Positions 58,046 to 64,000 of a stretch of 64,000 nucleotides of DNA are shown here, in pieces. A program made the position numbers and the translations under genes. Positions within the stretch are counted from its first letter, which is position 1. Each line of letters starts with the position of its first letter. Below the pieces are notes generated by a model. That model made no database searches. It was not told where the DNA came from and saw only the letters and a list, made by a program, of their open reading frames with translations. Source of the stretch: Tetzosporium hominis (GTDB lineage: Bacteria > Bacillota > Bacilli > Bacillales_A > Planococcaceae). The stretch covers positions 1-64,000 of the forward strand of contig NZ_NOKQ01000196.1 of NCBI RefSeq assembly GCF_002265435.1, given 5' to 3'.

Positions 58046-58176
58046 TTGAACCTGAGATGCCTTTTTCCTAGGGTATCAAGAGGTTCTCGAAGACCCCGCA
58101 GGAGTAAAGCGTAGCTTTGGGCACGACGAGGAGGCTTCGAGGTTCTCCCCCAGGAAAAGGGCTTCTCAGGTGAGAC
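58046..58176. repeat. Repeat C, copy 3, interrupted by an insertion
   Basis: Same ends as 15311-15382 (TTGAACCTGAGA ... GGGCTTCTCAGGTGAGAC), but with 59 extra bases in the middle. Without them the length is 72, exactly that of copy 1. Confidence 0.85.
58089..58138. mobile_element. 50-bp insert with 9-bp flanking duplication inside repeat C
   Basis: GAGGTTCTC occurs at 58080-58088 and again at 58139-58147, and only once in the uninterrupted copy at 15311. The 50 bases between begin GAAGACC and end GGCTTC, short inverted ends. This looks like a tiny element inserted with target duplication; its centre resembles GC-rich intergenic repeats common in Bacillales. Confidence 0.6.
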
Positions 58177-58249
58177 TACCTCTACAAAATAAGAGTGTTT
58201 TTTTTAAGTAGATTTATCCATCTTCTAAATCAGCACGCCTTCTAAACAA

Positions 58250-58284
58250 AAAACGACCTGCTCGTAGAATATCGAGCAGGTCAA
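58250..58284 (-). terminator. Terminator of the winged-helix gene
   Basis: Minus-strand GACCTGCTCG / CGAGCAGGTC stem followed by T5-7, ten bases after the stop. Confidence 0.9.
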
Positions 58285-58293
58285 TTGGGGGTC

Positions 58294-58626
58294 TTATTTG
58301 AATTGAAGCACCATAATACCTCGGCGCAATAACACATAACCTTCTTTTTCAAGTTGCTTTAAGATTTGTGAAGCGAAATATAGAGTGAGTCCTGCACGCT
58401 CAGCAATCTCACTTTTGGAAGCCTCCACCACACGTTCTTGGTTCATTAAGTCAAACACTGCTTGAATCACCGCATGAACTCGATTAGGTGCATGGCTTGC
58501 AAAAATCATTGATTCTTCTTTTAACGTTTCCAGAAAACGTTTCTTTAATCCAGTTACGTAGAGTTGATCCATCGGTCTTGTTGTTAAGATTGAGTTTGCA
58601 TTCACGATAAGTTCCTCCTCGGTCAT
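58294..58626 (-). CDS. Small winged-helix protein, Crp-type HTH
   Basis: 110 residues. The C-terminal 45 residues (EASKSEIAERAGLTLYFASQILKQLEKEGYVLLRRGIMVL) look like the winged helix of Crp/Fnr-type regulators, but the cyclic-nucleotide sensor domain is absent. The N-terminal ~60 residues are helical without a known motif. It could be a free-standing DNA-binding protein. GGAGG precedes the ATG. Targets are unknown. Confidence 0.75.
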   Translation of the reverse strand: MTEEELIVNANSILTTRPMDQLYVTGLKKRFLETLKEESMIFASHAPNRVHAVIQAVFDLMNQERVVEASKSEIAERAGLTLYFASQILKQLEKEGYVLLRRGIMVLQFK

Positions 58627-58688
58627 TTCGTTACCCTAATTATAACAACCGAGTTTTTAAATAGATAGGTCTCTGGGGTTGGGAAAGT

Positions 58689-60404
58689 TTAAAGATGGAG
58701 TTTGGATTTCATCCAACTTTCTACCCAACGCGACACGTATTCGACATGCTCTACCGCTTGCTTTTTAGTGTCTTTACAAACTCCAATATAGTATTTGATC
58801 TTTGGTTCCGTCCCACTTGGGCGTAAACATACCCAAGTACCATCTGCTAACACGAATTTGATAACATCCGCTTGAGGTAGCTCAATCTTTTCAGAACCTA
58901 CTTGGGACTTTCGGACTTGGGAAAGATAATCTTCTATGACGTCCACTGGAATCCCGGCTATCGTTTCAGGCACATTTTTCCTCACATCTGTAAGAGCACT
59001 CTTAATTTGCTTGGCACCACTAGCACCTTTTACAGTGACTGAAATCAACTTCTCTTTAAATGCTCCATACTTTGAGTAAAGTGCATCTAGTGCATCTAAC
59101 AAAGTCATCCCTTGTTCTTTATAAGAAGCAGCCATCTCCACGAGCAAGACGACTAGTTGCACAGCATCTTTATCCCTAGCAAACGGTTTTGCAAGATATC
59201 CATAGCTCTCTTCATACCCAAATAAAAACGCATAATCAGGATCCGACTCATTTTCACGAATTTTTTCTCCAATGAACTTAAATCCTGTTAAGACATCTTC
59301 CATTGCTACTCCAAAGGACTTCGCAATCACTCGTCCTAATTCAGATGTCACAATGGTTTTATAAGTAACGCCACCTGAAGGAAGCGTCCCACGCTGAAGA
59401 TGTTGGGAAAGAATAAAATGAAGGGCGAGTGCCCCTGTCTCATTTCCATTTAATAGTTTGTAGTCGTCTCCGTCCCAAACAGCTAATCCTACACGGTCTC
59501 CATCTGGATCCACCGCGACTAATAAATCGGCTTTTTTAGTGAATCCAAGTTCCATCGCCTTCTCAAAAGCACTGTGGTCTTCTGGGTTGGCAGATGCGAC
59601 TGTTGGAAATTCCGGATCCGGTTCCATCTGTGATTCCACAAAATAGCGATTGGTAATTCCCAAGTCTTCGAATAATGAACGGACTGTACCTCCTGAAGCG
59701 CCATGAAGTGGGGTAAAAATAACTCTTAAATCTGTAGATTGAAAGAGCTCTTTATCAAACACTACCGATTTCACTTGTTGCTTGTAATCTTGATCAAGTT
59801 TCTCTCCGATGAACTGGATTCGTCCTGAGTTTAAAAAAGTTTGGAGAGAGGCAGGCTCTAAAGTCTCAGGCCCATCTAGTTGATTAATTGTACCAACGAC
59901 TTGTTCAGCATCTTCCAAATTCAGTTGTGCCCCATCCTCTCCATAAACTTTTAACCCATTATATTCTGGGGGATTGTGACTGGCTGTGATCATCATCCCC
60001 ATGAAAGTGTTCAGAGCTCGAACAGAATAAGACAGTTGTGGCGTTGTACGGGGTTCTTCGTATAAATAGACCTGAATACCTGCGTCGGCAACTACAGAGG
60101 CTACCTCACGAGAGAATTCTTTAGACATCCGTCGGTTGTCAAAGGCAATCACGAAACCACGTTCCTTAGCCGATTCCCCTTGCTTTTCTATGTACTGAGC
60201 TATTCCTTTTGCCGCTCTACGCACAGTCAATAAATTCAATCTATTGGTACCAGGGCCAAGTACTCCGCGCATCCCCCCGGTACCAAATTCTAAATTCTGA
60301 TAGAACGCATCTTCTCGTTCTTCAACTGACATCGCTAGCAATTGCTGCTTCATGTCATCGTCTACAAATGGAGAGGTACTCCAAGATGTATACGGATCAG
60401 TCAT
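58689..60404 (-). CDS. pgcA: Phosphoglucomutase (alpha-D-phosphohexomutase family)
   Basis: 571 residues. Catalytic phosphoserine loop MITASHNPPEYNGLKVYG, metal loop DPDGDRVG, sugar loop GYEESYGYLA and phosphate-binding RPSGTEPKIKYY. It converts glucose-6-phosphate to glucose-1-phosphate for UDP-glucose, glucolipid and wall teichoic acid synthesis. Length and motifs match PgcA. Its start overlaps the pcp stop by eight bases. Confidence 0.95.
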   Translation of the reverse strand: MTDPYTSWSTSPFVDDDMKQQLLAMSVEEREDAFYQNLEFGTGGMRGVLGPGTNRLNLLTVRRAAKGIAQYIEKQGESAKERGFVIAFDNRRMSKEFSREVASVVADAGIQVYLYEEPRTTPQLSYSVRALNTFMGMMITASHNPPEYNGLKVYGEDGAQLNLEDAEQVVGTINQLDGPETLEPASLQTFLNSGRIQFIGEKLDQDYKQQVKSVVFDKELFQSTDLRVIFTPLHGASGGTVRSLFEDLGITNRYFVESQMEPDPEFPTVASANPEDHSAFEKAMELGFTKKADLLVAVDPDGDRVGLAVWDGDDYKLLNGNETGALALHFILSQHLQRGTLPSGGVTYKTIVTSELGRVIAKSFGVAMEDVLTGFKFIGEKIRENESDPDYAFLFGYEESYGYLAKPFARDKDAVQLVVLLVEMAASYKEQGMTLLDALDALYSKYGAFKEKLISVTVKGASGAKQIKSALTDVRKNVPETIAGIPVDVIEDYLSQVRKSQVGSEKIELPQADVIKFVLADGTWVCLRPSGTEPKIKYYIGVCKDTKKQAVEHVEYVSRWVESWMKSKLHL

Positions 60405-61023
60405 GTTTCATTCCTCCAAAGTTCACTGTAGTTTCCAAACAAATGCGGATAGCCGCTACTAAATCTTGATGAGACCAACTTGGGATTCGCCCATGTTCGA
60501 TTGCGAGTTCATGAGATGCAGGAATGTGGATAAAACCAGACGGCATTGTTCCCCCATGCTCTTCTGCATATTTGCGTCCGACATACATGATGTTGTTGCA
60601 CAAATAAGTACCTGCTGTGTTAGAAATCGATGCAGGGTAACCTGCCTCATTCATAGCATCCACCATAGCTCGGATGGGAAGCGTAGAAAAATAGCCTTCT
60701 CGTCCGTTCGGATCTATGGCTTCATCCTGGGGCTTGTTGCCTTCGTTATCTGCATCTCCATCTTTTACGTTGATAGCAATGCGCTCTGGAGTTACTTTCG
60801 AACGACCGCCCGCAAGTCCTAAAGAGATATGAATATCTGGTTTCACTGTGTCCAGTAGTTTAACTAACTCTACTTCCGACTTGTTAAAATCAACAGGTAA
60901 AATATGTCCTTCGATTACGTAATTATTTAGTGTTTCCCCATGCAACTCTTTGACGATCTGCATCGTCGGATTAAGTGAAAATGATAAAAAAGGCTCAAAG
61001 CCCGTAAGTAAGATTTTTTTCAT
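60397..61023 (-). CDS. pcp: Pyroglutamyl-peptidase I
   Basis: 208-residue Cys peptidase (C15). TGFEPFLSFSLNPT near the N terminus, Glu in GRSKVTPERIAINV, catalytic Cys in SNTAGTYLCNNIMY and His in SGFIHIP. It removes N-terminal pyroglutamate from peptides in the cytoplasm. It is upstream of pgcA with a short overlap. Confidence 0.97.
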   Translation of the reverse strand: MKKILLTGFEPFLSFSLNPTMQIVKELHGETLNNYVIEGHILPVDFNKSEVELVKLLDTVKPDIHISLGLAGGRSKVTPERIAINVKDGDADNEGNKPQDEAIDPNGREGYFSTLPIRAMVDAMNEAGYPASISNTAGTYLCNNIMYVGRKYAEEHGGTMPSGFIHIPASHELAIEHGRIPSWSHQDLVAAIRICLETTVNFGGMKHD

Positions 61024-61129
61024 CGTATTCCTCCCTAAAGGTTCCCTTTTAGTATACAGGAAAGTGATAAAAAAATCAGATAGCTACAGGGAAATTCTAG
61101 CAGTATACTAAGCTTAGGAGGTGGGACAA

Positions 61130-62302
61130 ATGAACGATTGGCAACACAAGGTTCGTGAGTGGCAACAAGCGGGATTAGTTGACCAGGCAACAGTTGACGC
61201 AATCACCACTTATGAACAGAAACAACCGCAAAAACGTAAAATTCCGCTGCTTTTGACCATTGGACTTATCTTTTTAACTCTTGCTGTGTTTAGTTTCATC
61301 GCTGCCAACTGGGGCGCCATTCCTGATGTATTGAAGACCGTTACTTTCCTTGCATTCATGTGGGTGGCTTATGGCATTGCTGTCTTCTCTGAAAAGAGAA
61401 AGATGGGACAGCCAGTCCTCTTTTATGTAGCGGGATATGCCTTTTTCATTGCTGCAGTGCTCGTCACGTTACAAACTTTTCATTTACCAGTAGCCAATTC
61501 CGTTTTACCGTGGCTCGCTTATTTAGCAGCTTTGGCACATGTTTATCTGATTAAGCATCCTGTTTTTTCAATTGCAAGCTTTATTGCAGGCACATTACTT
61601 TTACTCTCTTTCTTACCTGACGTAGGTTGGATTGAGTGGGGTGCCTTTGTCTTGATTACTCTCGCTCACTTCTATTATTCTCAAAGATCCGAAGCAAACG
61701 CCTTTAGTTTTATCCACCTATTTGGAGCTGGGTTGATTCTTTGGGTTCTGGTGGAGTATGAGAGTGCGTTGTGGCCGATTTGGACAGTGTTCGCTCTAAC
61801 TGGTTTATTGTTCTTGAGTGAACAGAAGAAAGTTGTTGTTCAACCCCTACTGCAATTAGTGGCAGCAATCACCGGTATCGGTTATTTGATTGCAAGAGGT
61901 GAAACCAATTTAGACTTGGTCGACTTAACTTATTTAGAATCCGGATTCTTACTTGCAGTTGGAATTGCCCTAGCAGTAATACTATGGAAGTGGCATCGTC
62001 CAGTTGCATGGATCAGTATTTTAGGACTCATCGGTTTCTTACTCTACGATGAAACAGCAATAGGACTAGCTATCTTGGCAGAAATCGTTGCATTTGGGTA
62101 CTTGATTTTGGCTCAACGAGAAGGTCGCTCACTACGCGGAGGCTTCTTGTTCTTCATTCTCATTCAGTTTGTCATCTACTTTATCTACGCATGGCAACGA
62201 CTCGATATGGCTTTGTTCTTCTTGCTAGGTGCCATTCTGTTATTTGTCCTTGCGGGAATCGGTTGGTGGCTGAATCGTAAGAAAGAAGGTGCTGCAACAT
62301 GA
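61130..62302 (+). CDS. DUF2157 membrane protein
   Basis: 390 residues from ATG 61130, chosen because TAGGAGGTG lies seven bases before it; an in-frame GTG at 61121 overlaps the site. The soluble N-terminal ~45 residues (WQHKVREWQQAGLVDQATVDAITTYEQ) are followed by about twelve hydrophobic helices, the layout of DUF2157 proteins. The function is unknown. It overlaps the following GDYXXLXY gene by four bases, a pairing often seen for this family. Confidence 0.88.
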   Translation: MNDWQHKVREWQQAGLVDQATVDAITTYEQKQPQKRKIPLLLTIGLIFLTLAVFSFIAANWGAIPDVLKTVTFLAFMWVAYGIAVFSEKRKMGQPVLFYVAGYAFFIAAVLVTLQTFHLPVANSVLPWLAYLAALAHVYLIKHPVFSIASFIAGTLLLLSFLPDVGWIEWGAFVLITLAHFYYSQRSEANAFSFIHLFGAGLILWVLVEYESALWPIWTVFALTGLLFLSEQKKVVVQPLLQLVAAITGIGYLIARGETNLDLVDLTYLESGFLLAVGIALAVILWKWHRPVAWISILGLIGFLLYDETAIGLAILAEIVAFGYLILAQREGRSLRGGFLFFILIQFVIYFIYAWQRLDMALFFLLGAILLFVLAGIGWWLNRKKEGAAT

Positions 62303-62757
62303 AGAAGTGGCTTCTACCTATCCTTCAAACGGTAGCTGTTGTCGGGATTTTGTTAAGTTACTTTGCAACAAGTTGGTTTGGTGATGAGTTTGTGTTGCGA
62401 GCAGAACCATTCGATCCATGGGATCCGTTCTACGGAGAGTATGTGCTGCTTCAATATCCAGACATCAATCAAGCTGCTAAAGACTCTAAAATCAAAGATG
62501 GGGAGACCGTCTACTTCTCTTTGACTCAAGGGGAAGACGGCTATGCAGCAGTTGACCGAATGGAAACTTCCGATTTTCTAGGTGCTTTACACGGTCAGTA
62601 TTGGGGTGGTCAAGTCAGTGTCTCTAATTTGGAGCAATTTTATGTGGAACAAGGACAAGGTTTAGCTTTAGAGGAAGCAGTAGATTTAAAAGCGACGATT
62701 TATGTGAGTCCATGGGGAACCATACGTCCTATGAATCTCGAAAAACGTGATGAATGA
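62299..62757 (+). CDS. GDYXXLXY domain protein
   Basis: 152 residues. One N-terminal hydrophobic segment (about 5-25) and the signature FYGEYVLLQYPD, a Glu variant of GDYxxLxY. A C-terminal beta-rich region ends with ATIYVSPWGTIRPMNLE. Members are membrane-anchored, extracytoplasmic proteins of unknown function found with DUF2157. It is coupled to that gene by ATGA. Confidence 0.85.
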   Translation: MKKWLLPILQTVAVVGILLSYFATSWFGDEFVLRAEPFDPWDPFYGEYVLLQYPDINQAAKDSKIKDGETVYFSLTQGEDGYAAVDRMETSDFLGALHGQYWGGQVSVSNLEQFYVEQGQGLALEEAVDLKATIYVSPWGTIRPMNLEKRDE

Positions 62758-62819
62758 AAAGAAAATGAGTCATAACTGATTTATTTGCACAAATTTAATT
62801 TCACCAACATTCATGAAAA

Positions 62820-62905
62820 GTGTGCAGGGGTGACTCCAGCGGGATTAAAAGCGGAAGCTGAGACCTTGGCTCAGCCCGCGCCCGCGGAACGCTTCCCCTG
62901 CACAC
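62820..62905. repeat. Repeat A, copy 4
   Basis: 86 bases GTGTGCAGGGGTGACTCC ... CGCTTCCCCTGCACAC, identical to copy 1 over the centre. It is followed by the ...AACATACTA linker and terminator D. Confidence 0.9.
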
Positions 62906-62918
62906 AATAGAACATACT

Positions 62919-62956
62919 AAAGGGAGTCTCTCATAATTACGAGAAACTCCCTTTTT
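62919..62956 (-). terminator. Terminator D before the pyridoxamine-oxidase-like gene
   Basis: AAAGGGAGTCTCTC / GAGAAACTCCCTTTTT hairpin; lies 20 bases after the stop of the minus-strand gene and can serve both sides. Confidence 0.85.
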
Positions 62957-62977
62957 GGTTTTGACCTAGTATCTAAA

Positions 62978-63400
62978 TTAAAACTGAATATCTTGCGGAG
63001 GCTCTCCACTTTTGTTCATCAATCGAGCCGACTCAGGCGTTACTTTTAAAATAACCAGCTTTGGATCATGTGGTCCTTCAAACCAATTTTTCATTCGGTC
63101 ATTCCAAATCTTTTCTTTTAAACTCTCATCATCAGAAATCGAGACACGCCCCAAAATTTCCAAATAGGCATCTCCAAAACCTTCCCCTTCATATCCGATC
63201 AAAATATGTGTATACGGGTTAGATTCCAGTTCATCTACTTTTTCAGAACCTTTACTAGTCGGAGTAAATAATGTAAAGCCATCATTCAAAAATGTCATAT
63301 AGCGACTATGAGGTTTTCCCTCACTTACAGTAGCCATCGTCCCTAAACGACTTTCATCCAAAATACGCAATGCAGTTTCTTTTGCCTCCATCAATGTCAC
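62978..63400 (-). CDS. Pyridoxamine 5'-phosphate oxidase-like, general stress protein 26 family
   Basis: 140-residue split-barrel flavin-binding fold: EAKETALRILDESRLGTMATVSEGKPHSRYMTFLNDGFTLFTPTSKGSEKVDELESNP and a C terminus AYLEILGRVSISDDESLKEKIW. This matches the GSP26-like general stress proteins of Bacillus. It may bind FMN or F420 and reduce a small molecule; the substrate is unknown. Confidence 0.9.
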   Translation of the reverse strand: MTLMEAKETALRILDESRLGTMATVSEGKPHSRYMTFLNDGFTLFTPTSKGSEKVDELESNPYTHILIGYEGEGFGDAYLEILGRVSISDDESLKEKIWNDRMKNWFEGPHDPKLVILKVTPESARLMNKSGEPPQDIQF

Positions 63401-63458
63401 ACTCCTTCAGTCTGAGTTACAGCCAGTATTCCCTTCCTCTAGAGCTTTAAACGCGAGG

Positions 63459-63998
63459 TCAGTAAGCCGTGAACATTTGAACCCAGTAGGTTCCGTAATC
63501 GCCTCCGCCTTCAGTAAATCCAAAACCTATATGAGTGAACATAGGGTTTAGGATGTTCTCGCGATGCCCAGGACTATCCATCCACCCTTGATGAACTTCA
63601 TCGACCGACAATTGTCCTGCAGCAATGTTTTCACCAGATGCAATCCAATCAATCCCGAACTGCGTCAACATCTCACTAGGTGCCCCATATGTTGGAGATT
63701 CATGTTCAAAATAATTGTTTGTCAACAAATCTTGTGCTTTGAGCTGTGCCACTTTTGCAACTTGTGGGTCATAGACTAATGGTTCAACTCCTTCTTCAGC
63801 ACGAGCTTCATTCACTTTAGTAAGGAGTTCTTCTTCATAACTTGAGAGATCCACTGGCTCTACTGAATTCGGTAATACAATTCGCACTTTCTCTTGGGGG
63901 GATAATTCGACTTCTATAGGAGCTATGACACAACCTGTTAAAAGAACACTAAGTACCCCCATAAAAATCATTTGAGTTAATGACCTCCACATACGCAT
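63459..63998 (-). CDS. CAP (SCP/PR1) domain lipoprotein
   Basis: 179 residues as far as the window shows; the start is two bases from the edge, and an ATG at residue 3 is also possible. An N-terminal signal ends in the lipobox SVLLTGC, so it is probably lipidated by Lgt. The CAP domain shows LLTKVNEARAEEGVEPLVYDPQVAKVAQLKAQDL, SGENIAAGQ and GWMDSPGHRENILNPMFTHIGFGF. Surface protein of unknown role, like YkwD. Confidence 0.88.
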   Translation of the reverse strand: MRMWRSLTQMIFMGVLSVLLTGCVIAPIEVELSPQEKVRIVLPNSVEPVDLSSYEEELLTKVNEARAEEGVEPLVYDPQVAKVAQLKAQDLLTNNYFEHESPTYGAPSEMLTQFGIDWIASGENIAAGQLSVDEVHQGWMDSPGHRENILNPMFTHIGFGFTEGGGDYGTYWVQMFTAY

Positions 63999-64000
63999 CA

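Overview
The window comes from a low-to-mid GC Gram-positive bacterium of the order Bacillales. Gene order from ssrA-smpB-rnr-est-secG, through the glycolytic block under cggR, to clpP, crh-whiA-glmR-rapZ, trxB and hprK-lgt-ppaX, follows the Bacillus subtilis chromosome. Crh, CggR, HprK, a short HisG with HisZ, ComK, an IDEAL-domain protein and 'GGAGG' ribosome binding sites all fit. The many repeats and two ComK-like proteins suggest a Planococcaceae-type relative rather than Bacillus itself; this is inference, not a species call.

Layout. 0-1 kb: the end of an ISL3-type transposase and repeat debris beside tmRNA. 1-15 kb: smpB, rnr, est, secG, then eno-gpmI-tpiA-pgk and gap-cggR with a CggR operator, a glutaredoxin-like/TPM/LemA trio, and clpP with a CtsR box. 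15-22 kb: tRNA-Arg(CCG), repeats, crh-whiA-glmR-rapZ-nudix, trxB and a TPR protein. 22-27 kb: a his operon ordered hisZ-G-D-B-A-IE, in which hisH and hisF are missing. 27-32 kb: repeats, then the hprK-lgt-yvoD-like-ppaX-acetyltransferase operon and a divergent amidase. 32-39 kb: a repeat-rich gap, a DUF4097 protein, uvrB-uvrA with a LexA-type box, and an IDEAL protein. 39-51 kb: comK-like gene 1, a tagO-like gene, proline dehydrogenase, ilvE with a CodY-like site, membrane proteins of unknown function, two PepSY proteins beside a two-component system, and a B12-binding/STAS pair.

The most interesting part is 52-58 kb. It holds a helix-turn-helix TPR regulator followed after 14 bases by an unannotated 50-residue secreted pro-peptide gene. 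Downstream lies a paralogous TPR protein whose DNA-binding domain is degenerate. Divergent from these is a subtilisin-like exoprotease preceded by two tandem 22-bp repeats. Next come a second comK-like gene and a divergent sigma-factor gene. I read this as a candidate RRNPP-type (NprR/PlcR-like) peptide quorum-sensing cassette controlling an exoprotease, next to competence-type regulators.

The window also carries at least five families of dispersed palindromic repeats. One family includes a transcription terminator and sits at gene ends. Others show compensatory base-pair changes between copies, and one copy carries a 50-bp insertion flanked by a 9-bp direct repeat. The right end (58-64 kb) is ordinary: a small winged-helix protein, pgcA, pcp, a DUF2157/GDYXXLXY membrane pair, a general-stress FMN-binding-type protein and a CAP-domain lipoprotein.
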